Source: Christensenella sp. UBA7597 (GTDB taxonomy: Bacteria; Bacillota; Clostridia; Christensenellales; Borkfalkiaceae). From it: a stretch of DNA of 15,863 bases. A program made the position numbers and the translations under genes. This document shows positions 1 through 7,803 of this stretch, piece by piece; the stretch's first letter is position 1, and each line of letters starts with the position of its first letter. The notes under the pieces are model-generated. The model was not told the origin of the DNA. It saw nothing but the letters and a program-made list of their open reading frames with translations, and did no database searches. The stretch covers positions 1 to 15,863 of the forward strand of contig DLQW01000048.1 of the NCBI GenBank assembly GCA_002474405.1, in the 5' to 3' direction.

Positions 1-22
1 AGGGGCGCAACTTGTTTTCTAT
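1..22 (+). repeat. Tail of a module-A hairpin repeat, cut by the window edge
   Basis: The first bases, AGGGGCGCAACTTGTTTTCT, match the tail that follows module-A hairpins elsewhere, at 13368-13387 and 14712-14731. The hairpin itself would lie just outside the window. This suggests that fmt is also preceded by an element of this family. The match is short, so confidence is moderate. Confidence 0.5.
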
Positions 23-40
23 CCAAAATTTTTCAATCAC

Positions 41-59
41 GGGGGAAACTTTATCCCCC
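41..59 (+). other. Small stem-loop directly upstream of the fmt ribosome site
   Basis: GGGGGA at 41-46 can pair with TCCCCC at 54-59 across a 7-base loop. The stem ends one base before the AAGGAGG Shine-Dalgarno at 60-66. It could influence fmt translation or be the end of an upstream transcript, but no T-run follows, so it is not a usual intrinsic terminator. Confidence 0.35.
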
Positions 60-78
60 AAGGAGGGCAAAAATCGCA

Positions 79-1020
79 ATGAAAATTTTATTCGCGGGCA
101 CGCCGGCTTTTGCGGTAAAACCGCTCGAAGCGCTGATACAAACGGGCAACGTCGTCGGCGTCATCACGCAGGAAGATAAAATTCAGGGCAGGAAAAAACA
201 GCTCACACCCTCGCCCGTCAAAACTTGCGCGCTTTCTCACGGTATCCCCGTGTTTCAGCCCGCGAAAATCCGCGAGCATATCGAAGAGCTCAAAGCTTTC
301 AAAGCCGATGCTATGGTTACGTGCGCATACGGGCAGATTTTAACGCAGGAAGTCCTCGATTGTTTTGAAAAAGGCGTGTGGAACATTCATGCCGGGCTGC
401 TGCCCGCCTACCGCGGCGCTTCTCCCGTGCAAAGCTGCATTTTAAACGGCGAAACGGAAAGCGGCGTGTGCGTGATGCAAACGGTGCTCGCGCTCGATGC
501 GGGCGATATCCTTCTTTGCGAAAAACTGAAAAACGGCAACAACGAAACGGCGGGCGAGCTTTCGGCGCGCCTTTCCGAACTTTCCGCAACGCTCGTTTTA
601 AAAGCGTTTCCGCTGATTGAAAACGGCGGGTATGTTTTGCAGAAGCAAGGCGAAGAAGGCGCGCATATCTATCGCAAAATCACGCGCGAACAGGCGAAAA
701 TCGATTTTTCCGAATCCGCTGTTTCCGTGGCGAATAAAATCCGCGCCATGAATCCGGAACCCGTCGCGTTTTCTTCTCTCCGCGGCGCGCCCGTCAATTT
801 CTATCTAGCGGAAGCGCTTCCGGAAGAATCTCTGCCCGAAGAGTTTCGCGCGGCGCAACCCGGCGAAGTGCTTACGGATAAGCCGAAAAGCGGCTTGCTT
901 GTGCGTTGCGGCGCGGGCGCGGTGAAAATGTTATCTTTACAGCCCGCGGGCGGCAAAATCATGTCCGGCGCGGACTTTCTGAACGGCAAAAAAGCAACGA
1001 AAGGCGAAATATTCGAATGA
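79..1020 (+). CDS. fmt: Methionyl-tRNA formyltransferase
   Basis: Formylates the amino group of Met on initiator tRNA using 10-formyl-tetrahydrofolate, in the cytoplasm. The 313 residues match the usual family length. The N-terminal formyltransferase domain (about 1-205) begins MKILFAGTPAFA. It carries the tRNA-contacting loop ending LTPSPVK (42-48), the active-site segment NIHAGLLPAYRGASPVQ (102-118, with N102 and H104), and D143 in DAGDIL. The usual Ser of the SLLP motif is Gly here, a mild variation. A C-terminal OB-like domain (about 208-313) follows. The ATG has an AAGGAGG site 12 bases upstream. The stop overlaps the rsmB start as ATGA, so the two are probably translationally coupled. 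def, often the upstream partner, is not in the window. The identification is secure from the motifs and gene order. Confidence 0.97.
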   Translation: MKILFAGTPAFAVKPLEALIQTGNVVGVITQEDKIQGRKKQLTPSPVKTCALSHGIPVFQPAKIREHIEELKAFKADAMVTCAYGQILTQEVLDCFEKGVWNIHAGLLPAYRGASPVQSCILNGETESGVCVMQTVLALDAGDILLCEKLKNGNNETAGELSARLSELSATLVLKAFPLIENGGYVLQKQGEEGAHIYRKITREQAKIDFSESAVSVANKIRAMNPEPVAFSSLRGAPVNFYLAEALPEESLPEEFRAAQPGEVLTDKPKSGLLVRCGAGAVKMLSLQPAGGKIMSGADFLNGKKATKGEIFE

Positions 1021-2309
1021 CGACAAATCCCCTGTACGATCCGTATTGTATTTTAATGAAAGTGTACGGCGAAAAAGCATACCTGAAACAGGCGATCGCC
1101 GATACGTATATCGAAGAGGCGTACCGCGCACGCACCGTGAAAGTCGTTTACGGCGTGCTGGAAAACGACGAATATTTTTCGTACTGCATTTCGCGCTATG
1201 CCGCCAAATCGCCCAAACAACCCGTACGCGTTCTGTTGAAAGTGGCGCTGTATTTTCTTCTGAATCTGCAGAAAAAACGTTACGCCGTTACCGATTTCGC
1301 CGTGGAACTTTGCAAAAAACTCGGCAAAAGCGGCGCCGCGGGCTTCGTAAACGCGTTTCTGCGCCGATTCGACGCCGCTTCGGTAAACGCGTCTTTGCCG
1401 GGCGGCAGAGCGGGACTGTTGATAACCACGGGCTATCCCGAATTTGCCTATAAAAAGCTGGAAAAAGAATACGGCGCGCGCGCGGCAGACATCGCTTCCG
1501 CAAAATCGGGCGGCGTATCCGTACGTTTTCTGCCCCCGTACGAAACGGAGGGGACATACCTGCGCCGTGCGGAAGAAAAGGGCGTTCGCGTCGCCGCTAC
1601 CCCGTTCGATCACGGTTACGTTTTCGAAAGCTTTATCCGCGACGGCGGCTACGATAACGGCGAATATACGTTCCAGTCCGTCGGTTCGCAGGCAATCTGC
1701 GCCTGCGTGAAGCCGTGCGGAAAACTGCTTGACGCCTGCGCCGCGCCCGGCGGAAAATCCGTGCTGCTTTCCGAAAAATGCGGCGAAATCACCTCGTTCG
1801 AACTGCACGAACACCGCGCGGAACTCATCAGGGCGTACGCCCGCCGCGCCCGCCGCGAAAATATCGCCGTTTTCTGCAAGGACAGCCGCATATACGACGC
1901 CGCGTACGCAAAGTCGTTCGACGCCGTTTTGTGCGACGTTCCCTGTTCCGGCTTCGGCACGGTCAGCGAAAATCCCGATATCAGAATTCTGAAAACCGAG
2001 GGCGTGTTCGCTTCCGTCGCGGAAGATCAGCGCGCTATCCTCGATACCTGTTCGCGCTACGTGAAAGAGGGCGGCAGGCTGTATTATTCCACCTGCTCGC
2101 CGTTCGGATGCGAAAACGACGACGTGGTGGCGGAATTTCTGGCGGCGCATCCCGGTTTCCGCGCCGAAACGATCGATAGTCCGCTTCCGCACGAAAAGAA
2201 GAAATACGGGCTGCAGTTTCTGCCCGATACGGCGTTCAGCGCGGGTTTTTACGTGTGCGCGATGCTTTGCGTAAGCGGCGGCGATGCGCGCGAGGGAGAA
2301 GAAAAATGA
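1017..2309 (+). CDS. rsmB: 16S rRNA (cytosine-967-C5)-methyltransferase RsmB
   Basis: SAM-dependent enzyme that makes m5C967 in 16S rRNA. It has 430 residues from the ATG at 1017. I chose this start because it overlaps the fmt stop (ATGA) and begins a normal NusB-like domain; the longer open frame upstream lies inside fmt. The N-terminal NusB-like RNA-binding domain covers about 7-120. The C-terminal Rossmann methyltransferase domain shows the SAM loop DACAAPGGKS (239-248), DVPCSGFG with C310 (307-314), and YSTCS with the expected catalytic C360 (357-361). It lies between fmt and rlmN, and its stop overlaps the rlmN start, again as ATGA. The usual motif before the SAM domain (QDxxS) is QSVGS at 220-224, which is within family variation. 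The assignment is firm; the exact target base is inferred from the family. Confidence 0.95.
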   Translation: MTTNPLYDPYCILMKVYGEKAYLKQAIADTYIEEAYRARTVKVVYGVLENDEYFSYCISRYAAKSPKQPVRVLLKVALYFLLNLQKKRYAVTDFAVELCKKLGKSGAAGFVNAFLRRFDAASVNASLPGGRAGLLITTGYPEFAYKKLEKEYGARAADIASAKSGGVSVRFLPPYETEGTYLRRAEEKGVRVAATPFDHGYVFESFIRDGGYDNGEYTFQSVGSQAICACVKPCGKLLDACAAPGGKSVLLSEKCGEITSFELHEHRAELIRAYARRARRENIAVFCKDSRIYDAAYAKSFDAVLCDVPCSGFGTVSENPDIRILKTEGVFASVAEDQRAILDTCSRYVKEGGRLYYSTCSPFGCENDDVVAEFLAAHPGFRAETIDSPLPHEKKKYGLQFLPDTAFSAGFYVCAMLCVSGGDAREGEEK

Positions 2310-3373
2310 AAAAAATTCTGCAGGATCTTTCGCTTGAAGAGCTGGAAGCCGAACTCACCGCGCAGGGCGAAAAGAAATTCCGCGCTTCGCAGATTTACGG
2401 CGGCATGCTTTCGGGCAAAACGATTGAGGAACTTCCCGCCGTGCCGAACGCTTTGAAAGAGAAGCTGTTGCAAACGTACGAAAACGCTCCCGTTTCCGTA
2501 GAAAAAGTGTTTTATTCTTCCGACGGCACCGAAAAATATCTCTTCCGCCTGTCGGACGGCAACATTATCGAAGGCGTTTTAATGAAGTATAAATACGGCT
2601 ATACGCAATGCGTTTCCACGCAGGTGGGGTGCCGTATGGGCTGCAGATTCTGCGCTTCCACGCTGAACGGTCTGATCCGGAATCTCACCGCGGGCGAAAT
2701 CCTTTCGCAGATTCTCGTCGTCAACGCGTTGCACAAAGGCGATCCCGATCTCCCCGGCAGCGGCAAAGAAAAACGCGCCGTTACCAACGTGGTGCTGATG
2801 GGCAGCGGCGAACCGCTGGATAATTACGATAACGTGGTGAAGTTTCTGCGGCTGCTCACAAGCGAAAAGGGGCTGAACGTTTCCGCGCGCAATATTTCGC
2901 TTTCCACCTGCGGCGTCGTGCCGAACATGTACCGGCTGGCAAACGAAAATATTCCGCTCAATCTCACCGTTTCGCTGCACGCCACCGCCGACGAGGACAG
3001 AAAACGCATTATGCCCGTCGCCAACAAATATTCTATCGCGGAAATTTTAAAAGCCTGCAAAAATTATTTCGAAAAAACGGGCAGAAGATACTACTTCGAA
3101 TATACGCTGATCGACGGCGAAAACTGCGACGAAGCGCATGCGAACGCGCTGGCGAAGCTGTTGAAAGGCATGCCGTGCCACGTGAATTTAATCCGCCTGA
3201 ACGAAGTGAAAGAACGTACGCTGAAATCCGTGGGCGATAAAAACGCCTACAGGTTTATGGGCTGGCTTGAAAAACAGGGAATTTCCGCCACCCTCCGGCG
3301 GCAGATCGGCTCCGACGTGGGCGGCGCCTGCGGGCAGCTCCGCGCCGGCTATCTGGAAGAAAATCCGCTTTAA
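2306..3373 (+). CDS. rlmN: Dual-specificity 23S rRNA/tRNA adenine-C2 methyltransferase RlmN (radical SAM)
   Basis: Radical-SAM enzyme that methylates C2 of A2503 in 23S rRNA and, in characterised members, A37 of some tRNAs. It has 355 residues from the ATG at 2306. That start overlaps the rsmB stop and has GAGGGAG just upstream. The N-terminal domain holds the probable general base E89 (IIEGVLM). The 4Fe-4S cluster motif is CRMGCRFC with C109, C113 and C116. A SAM-binding GSGEPLDNYDN (166-176) is a small variation on GMGEPL. C342 in ACGQL is the cysteine expected to form the methyl-transfer intermediate. All catalytic residues are present. It lies in the middle of the fmt-rsmB-rlmN-rpe operon. 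In many Bacillota the next genes are prpC, prkC and rsgA; here rpe follows directly. Confidence 0.96.
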   Translation: MKKILQDLSLEELEAELTAQGEKKFRASQIYGGMLSGKTIEELPAVPNALKEKLLQTYENAPVSVEKVFYSSDGTEKYLFRLSDGNIIEGVLMKYKYGYTQCVSTQVGCRMGCRFCASTLNGLIRNLTAGEILSQILVVNALHKGDPDLPGSGKEKRAVTNVVLMGSGEPLDNYDNVVKFLRLLTSEKGLNVSARNISLSTCGVVPNMYRLANENIPLNLTVSLHATADEDRKRIMPVANKYSIAEILKACKNYFEKTGRRYYFEYTLIDGENCDEAHANALAKLLKGMPCHVNLIRLNEVKERTLKSVGDKNAYRFMGWLEKQGISATLRRQIGSDVGGACGQLRAGYLEENPL

Positions 3374-3420
3374 ACCGTTCCCTTAAAAAAATAAAAAATC
3401 TCAGACGAGGAAAAAATAAT

Positions 3421-4092
3421 ATGAACACACCCGAAAACGAAAAAATCAAAATCGCGCCGTCGATTCTTTCGGCGGACTTCTCCAGAATGGGCGAAGAGGT
3501 GCAAAACCTCGAAAAGAGCGGCGCCGACATCATCCATTGCGACGTAATGGACGGCGTTTTTGTGAACAACATCACGTTCGGCATCAAAATGGTGGAAGAT
3601 CTCCGCAAAATCACGAAGCTGCAGCTCGATTGTCATCTGATGATCGTGCATCCCGAAAAGTACGCGGAACGTTTCGTGAAAGCGGGCGCCGACTATGTTA
3701 CCGTGCATGCCGAAGCGTGCGGCGAAACGCTGGAAGATACGCTGAAACTCATTAAAAACGCGGGGGCGAAGTGCGGCGCGGTCATCAATCCCGATACGCC
3801 CGTGTCCGCCGTCGAAAAGGTAATTCCGCTTTGCGATATGGTGCTTGTCATGAGCGTGTTTCCGGGGTTCGGCGGGCAGAAATTCATTGCCGACGTGCTG
3901 GATAAAGTGCGCGAAATCCGCGGAATCATCCGCAAAAACAACCTTCCGTGCGATGTGGAAATCGACGGCGGTATCAATACGGAAACGGTAAAACTCGCAA
4001 AAGCCGCGGGCGCAAACGTCATCGTGGCGGGCAGCGGCGTGTTCAAATCCGAAAACCGCGCCGCGGCAATCGAAGCCCTGCGCACCTTGTAA
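3421..4092 (+). CDS. rpe: Ribulose-phosphate 3-epimerase
   Basis: Interconverts ribulose 5-phosphate and xylulose 5-phosphate in the pentose phosphate pathway. The 223-residue TIM barrel shows the whole family signature: APSILSADF (12-20), HCDVMDGVFVNNITFG (39-54, metal ligand H39 and catalytic D41), CHLMI with H72, VHAEA (95-99), VLVMSVFPGFGGQKF (141-155, the flexible phosphate loop), EIDGGI with D182, and AGSG (203-206). The start ATG has a GAGG site about 10 bases upstream. The gap from rlmN is 47 bases without a clear terminator or promoter, so it is probably the last gene of the fmt operon. A strong intrinsic terminator follows at 4242-4273. Confidence 0.97.
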   Translation: MNTPENEKIKIAPSILSADFSRMGEEVQNLEKSGADIIHCDVMDGVFVNNITFGIKMVEDLRKITKLQLDCHLMIVHPEKYAERFVKAGADYVTVHAEACGETLEDTLKLIKNAGAKCGAVINPDTPVSAVEKVIPLCDMVLVMSVFPGFGGQKFIADVLDKVREIRGIIRKNNLPCDVEIDGGINTETVKLAKAAGANVIVAGSGVFKSENRAAAIEALRTL

Positions 4093-4181
4093 AAAACGGC
4101 AGATAAGGCAGCCCTGTCGCCTGTTACAATTCTTCATATCGGGCTTCACTTCGGAAAAGCCGTCCTTTTCTTGCCTTCCCT

Positions 4182-4200
4182 TTCGGAAAAGGTTTCCGAA
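4182..4200 (+). other. Perfect 8-bp stem-loop after rpe
   Basis: TTCGGAAA (4182-4189) pairs with TTTCCGAA (4193-4200) across a 3-base loop. No T-run follows, so it is not a terminator by itself. The surrounding CTTCCC and TTCGG motifs faintly resemble the hairpin repeats at the right of the window. It may be a decayed copy or an mRNA 3' end stabiliser. Confidence 0.4.
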
Positions 4201-4241
4201 GCCTTGGCTTTGTACGGAAGAGGATGCCCTATAAATCAAAG

Positions 4242-4273
4242 AAAGTCGTCGCGTTTTCAGCGGCGGCTTTTTT
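4242..4273 (+). terminator. Intrinsic terminator of the fmt-rsmB-rlmN-rpe operon
   Basis: AAAGTCGTCGC (4242-4252) pairs with GCGGCGGCTTT (4260-4270) over 11 bp, including two G-U pairs, with a 7-base loop. A run of six T ends at 4273. It lies 150 bases after rpe and separates the operon from the dipeptidase unit. Confidence 0.82.
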
Positions 4274-4284
4274 ATCGTCTATTC

Positions 4285-4328
4285 ACCCTCCGCCCGCGTC
4301 TTTGCATAAAATACGGGTAGAGGAGGGT
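4285..4328 (+). promoter_or_regulatory. Hairpin that can hide the Shine-Dalgarno of the leader ORF
   Basis: ACCCTCC (4285-4291) is an exact complement of GGAGGGT (4322-4328), which is the Shine-Dalgarno of the small ORF. Inside the loop, CCCG (4293-4296) can pair with CGGG (4314-4317). A possible -10 (TAAAAT, 4307-4312) lies within the loop with only a weak -35, so a transcript starting there would lack the blocking arm. A transcript reading through from rpe would carry it. The pairing is seen directly; the regulatory role is inferred. Confidence 0.45.
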
Positions 4329-4337
4329 ACATAAAAA

Positions 4338-4409
4338 ATGTTTATCTGTATTAAACTGCCCGCGCCCGTGCGCTTTATTTTACGCCTTTTCGTGAAAAAA
4401 CGTGGTTGA
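4338..4409 (+). CDS. Possible 23-residue leader peptide overlapping the dipeptidase start
   Basis: The ORF encodes MFICIKLPAPVRFILRLFVKKRG, a short, hydrophobic and basic peptide that ends in lysine and arginine. It has the best ribosome site of the region, AGGAGGG at 4321-4327, with ten bases before the ATG. It stops at TGA 4407-4409, overlapping the GTG start of the dipeptidase by eight bases in another frame. It may be a true leader that couples translation to the next gene. It may instead be the displaced 5' end of the dipeptidase after a frameshift, or a small membrane-active peptide of its own. No family is recognised. Confidence 0.42.
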   Translation: MFICIKLPAPVRFILRLFVKKRG

Positions 4410-5340
4410 TTCCGCGCCGATTTGTTCCCGGAATTTCTGCCCGCACCCGTTGCCGTATGCCGATCTGCATTGCGATTTTCTCTCGTATCCGGCAGATTTC
4501 GGCAGCTCGGATTTCCTGGAAAACCGCTGCGGAAATGGCGGGAATTACAAAAACGCCGCGCCGCCGACGCTTCCGGCGCAGTTCGATTTATTCCGGCGCG
4601 GCGGCTGTAAACTGCAATGCTTCGCGTTGTTTTGTAAAGGCGAAGCCGATTCCGATCGCAGAAAAATCGAAAACCAGCTGGCGCTGTTTCGTGCCGTCCG
4701 TCCCGCGTTCGAAGAAATCACGGGCGGAAAAGCGATTCTCACCGTTGAAGGCGGAGCCGCCTCCCGCGGCGATTTGTCCGCGCTGAAAAAATTGTTCGAT
4801 AGCGGCGTAAAAATTTTTTCGCCCGTGTGGAATGTAAAAAACAGCCTTTCCGCACCCAACGGCGAGGCGGGCGGACTCACCGCGAAAGGCAAAGCCGCTA
4901 TGGCGTACGCGCTGGAAAGGGGAGCGATTCCCGATATATCGCACGCTTCCGACGGCGCCGCGCGCGATATTTTCGCCCTGGCGGGCGAGCGCAAAGCTGC
5001 GGTATGCGCCACCCATTCGCTCGTGCGCGCTCTGTGCCCGCACAAACGCAATCTCACCGATACGCAGATTAAAAAAATCGCGGATAGCGGCGGCGTGGTC
5101 GGCGTGTGTTTCGTACGCGAATTTGCGGGAAATCGCACGCTTGCGCAACACGTGCGCTATCTTATGGAAAAAGGCGGCGAAAACTGCGTGGCAATCGGCG
5201 GCGACTTTTACGGAACGGAAAATCCGTACCCCGAAAGTCCCGCGGCGATGCCGGATTTTTTCCGCTCGCTGGAACGCCTGTTCACGCCCCGGCAGATAGA
5301 AAAATTCGCCTGTACCAACGCCGCCCGCCTGCTTCCGTAA
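4402..5340 (+). CDS. Membrane-dipeptidase-type (peptidase M19) dipeptidase
   Basis: Zinc-dependent hydrolase of dipeptides, related to renal dipeptidase. The ~312 residues fit the bacterial members. All catalytic positions can be placed: DLHCD (H23, D25), VEGG (E116, the bridging metal ligand), DISHAS (H181), THS (H205), RNLTD (R216, substrate carboxylate), and GGDFYG (D268). No signal peptide or membrane segment is seen, so a cytoplasmic enzyme is likely. The start is uncertain. An in-frame stop at 4393 leaves GTG 4402 or a TTG at 4450, and neither has a Shine-Dalgarno. GTG 4402 overlaps the end of a small ORF with a strong ribosome site, which suggests reinitiation or a damaged 5' end. It is convergent with the lipoprotein gene. 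The family is secure; the substrate is unknown. Confidence 0.9.
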   Translation: MVDSAPICSRNFCPHPLPYADLHCDFLSYPADFGSSDFLENRCGNGGNYKNAAPPTLPAQFDLFRRGGCKLQCFALFCKGEADSDRRKIENQLALFRAVRPAFEEITGGKAILTVEGGAASRGDLSALKKLFDSGVKIFSPVWNVKNSLSAPNGEAGGLTAKGKAAMAYALERGAIPDISHASDGAARDIFALAGERKAAVCATHSLVRALCPHKRNLTDTQIKKIADSGGVVGVCFVREFAGNRTLAQHVRYLMEKGGENCVAIGGDFYGTENPYPESPAAMPDFFRSLERLFTPRQIEKFACTNAARLLP

Positions 5341-5428
5341 AATCTCCCGCGGACTTCGCCCGTCCGATACCGCGCCGCCGCAAATCTCGTAAATTGAATT
5401 ACTGCTTTAACAATCGTTTCGCCGACAG

Positions 5429-5466
5429 AAAAAATGCCTGCCGTCTCCGCAAAGAGCCGGCAGGCA
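5429..5466 (-). terminator. Intrinsic terminator of the lipoprotein gene
   Basis: Read on the minus strand, TGCCTGCCG (5466-5458) pairs with CGGCAGGCA (5443-5435) over 9 perfect base pairs, followed by six T (5434-5429). It lies 48 bases after the lipoprotein stop. On the plus strand it is followed by AAAATTATTTTATC, so it would be at best weak for the convergent dipeptidase gene. No other terminator is apparent for that gene in 5341-5428. Confidence 0.85.
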
Positions 5467-5513
5467 AAATTATTTTATCGTTTACAAGGCGTAAGCTTTG
5501 TATTTCGGCAGCT

Positions 5514-7595
5514 TTAAGCCGCGTAAGCCGTCGTGTCCGTATTGCCGTCGTCGGTGTTTCCGCCGTCGGTTTTGGGCTGAGAGGGGAACAGTTTCACAAA
5601 TTCTTCCGCGTTGAAATCCGCCTTGTGCGAGGCTTTTTCCGCTCCGTACGCAACGGAAAGTTTCAAGTCGGTCGCAATCCGCAAGCCCGTTTTCACGGTC
5701 GTCGTGCCGTCGGTTTCGATTTCGGCGCTCATCTCGCAAATCGCCGCAAGCAAATCTTTCGTCAGCGAAATTTCATAGCCGGTAAGGGTACGGTCTGCGT
5801 CCAGCGTAAGCTTCAGCGAAATGCCTTTATCCAGCTCGGCGGCAAGCGTGTTCAGCCCCAGTTTAATCATCTGCGCCGATATGCTTCCTTCCGTCGCTTC
5901 TTCAATCAGTTCGGGCAGCGTGTACGTCTTTCCCGCGGTAAGAATCGTCTGAATAGAGTCTTTCATATCGCTCACTCTTTCCGCAAGCTCCGCTTTTTCT
6001 GCCGCGGCGATTTCTTCTTCCGTCTTGCCGTAGTTCGGGTTCAGTTCGTTTGCGATCGCGGCGGTGGCGGCGGAAAATACCTCGGAATCGCCCAGCGCCG
6101 TTTTCATGCCTGCCACAAGCTGTTCTTTCGTGCAGTCCGCGCCGAAATACTTCGCGTATTCCGTATCGCCCGCCTTGGTTTTATAGGCTTCCTGCACCAG
6201 GGTAACATAGTGATCCCAGTCCGTGTCGGGATAAGTCGTTTTGAATTGCGCCCATTTCTCGTTGTACGTCGCTTCGAAATCGCTTCCGTCCGTTTCGGCG
6301 CTGTAGAAACTCGTCGTCCATTGCGACAGGTCGTAATAGAACGAGCGCAACGTATTTAACAGATCCTCCGCCGTGGCTTCGTAATCGATTTCTCCGTCTG
6401 CGGAAAGTTTCGCCAGCAGCTCGCCCAGCGTTACGTCTTTGTAAGAATCGATGACTTCGCTCAGGTCAAGTCCCGTCACGCTCTTCAGGGTAGCCGTCTC
6501 GTCGCCCGTAATCAGCTGAATCGCTTTATCCGCAATCGCGGTAATTTTCTCCACGGTAACGCCTTTCGCCGCCAGCAGCGTCATCGTGTCGCTCACTTTC
6601 CAGTCCAGCATCGTCGGCAGCGCTTCCAGCTTCGCATACGTGCCCGCGCCCAGATATTTATCGATCAGCGCGTTGATTTTCAGCATCGTAACGTCGTTGC
6701 TGAAATTCAAAAACAGATTCGATTTGTCGGTAAGCACGTAGCCGTCGTCCGTTTTCCCTTCGGCGAAAATCATCGAAAGGGCACGTTTCTGCGCTTCTTC
6801 CGCGTCCAGCCCGAACGCTTCCGCCACCTTTTCCGCAAACGGTCGCAGGTCGGTATCGATAAAGCCGAAGAATTTTTCGGTGTCGCCCAGAATCATCTGC
6901 GCGGCGGTCTGCAGCCAGCCGTCCTGTTCGGCAAGAAACTCGTCGATCGTGCCGGAAATCATCATGGATTCGTCATCGTTCTTCACGGTGTATTTGCCCG
7001 TGGTTTCGTCCCTTTCGTATACCGTCGCGGCAAGATAAATCGTGTCTTTGTCAAACAGGAAGGCAATCTCGCCTACGCCGTTGTCCTCCGTCTCTTTCTC
7101 TCCCGTCGCAATCGTCGTTACGCTTTCCACGGAATGCAGATAGAGTTTCCCGTACGCATACAGAAATCCTTCGTCGCCGATGCCGAGGTAAACATACCCG
7201 CCGTGGCAATCGATCGTCTGTGTTCTCGTCGAAACGATTTTCGCGGTGTCCGTTCCGGATTCGCTCATTTTATCCGCGCTCGTGTACGTCAGGGTAAACG
7301 GTTCGATCGTCAGGTCGATGCCGGTGCCTTTCGTCATTGCGGGCGACTTGATTGCCGCCGTAACGGAGGTAAGCGTCTGTAATTCTTCCTCTTCAACGTT
7401 GCCGCATACGGTGCAGGTGTGCTTTCTCAAACCTTTTTCCGTTTCGGTGGGTTCTTTCACAATCACCCATTCGCCGTACGTGTGCGTGGTGCAGGCGTCG
7501 CCGTCGTTCGTGGTGCAGCCCACGGCGAAAATCGCGGTGAGCGCCATTACGGCGGAGGCAACGAACAGCCACAGTTTCTTTAATTTCGATGTCAT
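5514..7595 (-). CDS. Large lipoprotein of unknown function with an HTYGEW/CxxC module
   Basis: The 693-residue protein starts at the ATG at 7595, which has AAGGAG seven bases upstream; an earlier ATG at 7628 would only add a basic stretch. A signal peptide (MTSKLKKLWLF..., hydrophobic 8-25) ends in the lipobox AVGC with C27, so the protein should be lipid-anchored outside the membrane. Residues 38-66 form a small module (HTYGEW 38-43, CTVC 61-64), possibly metal-binding, of a type common in secreted Clostridia proteins. The remaining ~600 residues are acidic and rich in Ala, Thr, Asp and Glu, with predicted mixed alpha/beta character and no family I recognise. It ends in a linker-like GGNTDDGNTD stretch plus six residues, with no LPXTG or C-terminal membrane anchor. 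This is a normal end for a lipoprotein but could also mark a lost C-terminal domain. It is a single-gene unit with its own promoter and terminator. Confidence 0.88.
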   Translation of the reverse strand: MTSKLKKLWLFVASAVMALTAIFAVGCTTNDGDACTTHTYGEWVIVKEPTETEKGLRKHTCTVCGNVEEEELQTLTSVTAAIKSPAMTKGTGIDLTIEPFTLTYTSADKMSESGTDTAKIVSTRTQTIDCHGGYVYLGIGDEGFLYAYGKLYLHSVESVTTIATGEKETEDNGVGEIAFLFDKDTIYLAATVYERDETTGKYTVKNDDESMMISGTIDEFLAEQDGWLQTAAQMILGDTEKFFGFIDTDLRPFAEKVAEAFGLDAEEAQKRALSMIFAEGKTDDGYVLTDKSNLFLNFSNDVTMLKINALIDKYLGAGTYAKLEALPTMLDWKVSDTMTLLAAKGVTVEKITAIADKAIQLITGDETATLKSVTGLDLSEVIDSYKDVTLGELLAKLSADGEIDYEATAEDLLNTLRSFYYDLSQWTTSFYSAETDGSDFEATYNEKWAQFKTTYPDTDWDHYVTLVQEAYKTKAGDTEYAKYFGADCTKEQLVAGMKTALGDSEVFSAATAAIANELNPNYGKTEEEIAAAEKAELAERVSDMKDSIQTILTAGKTYTLPELIEEATEGSISAQMIKLGLNTLAAELDKGISLKLTLDADRTLTGYEISLTKDLLAAICEMSAEIETDGTTTVKTGLRIATDLKLSVAYGAEKASHKADFNAEEFVKLFPSQPKTDGGNTDDGNTDTTAYAA

Positions 7596-7772
7596 GCTTT
7601 TTCTCCTTTTTATATATTTTTTTCGCACGAGGTTTTCGCCTCGCCCGGTCGGAAACTTAAAAAATTACGTTTTTTTCGTCATCGGTCGCGCCGCACGGGG
7701 GCGCCTTATTTAATATATGCGCTCCGGCGTACGCGTGTGCGTGCGCGGCGGACAACCCCGATTTACGTATTT

Positions 7773-7803
7773 ATTATATCACGAAACAGGCGGCGCTTGT
7801 CAA
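7773..7803 (-). promoter_or_regulatory. Probable sigma-A-type promoter of the lipoprotein gene
   Basis: On the minus strand, TTGACA (7803-7798) and TATAAT (7778-7773) are both perfect consensus hexamers. The 19-base spacer is longer than ideal; GATATA, two bases closer, would give 17. The predicted transcript start near 7766 leaves a leader of about 170 bases before the ATG at 7595. Confidence 0.65.

Noticed and set aside
1053..2192. Long minus-strand open frame (379 codons) opposite rsmB
   Set aside because: It is a shadow of rsmB codon usage; the RsmB motifs are unmistakable on the other strand.
3370..4239. Minus-strand open frame (289 codons) opposite rpe
   Set aside because: It is antisense to rpe, which has every epimerase motif. 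The composition is unusual and there is no ribosome site.
4093..4241. Possible riboswitch or RNA gene after rpe
   Set aside because: Only one 8-bp hairpin and a few weak stems are visible, with no known riboswitch core. I list the hairpin only.
5106..6359. Long plus-strand open frame (417 codons) across the dipeptidase end and the lipoprotein gene
   Set aside because: The product is arginine-rich with no family resemblance and no ribosome site. It is antisense to a gene with a clear signal peptide and lipobox, plus promoter and terminator.
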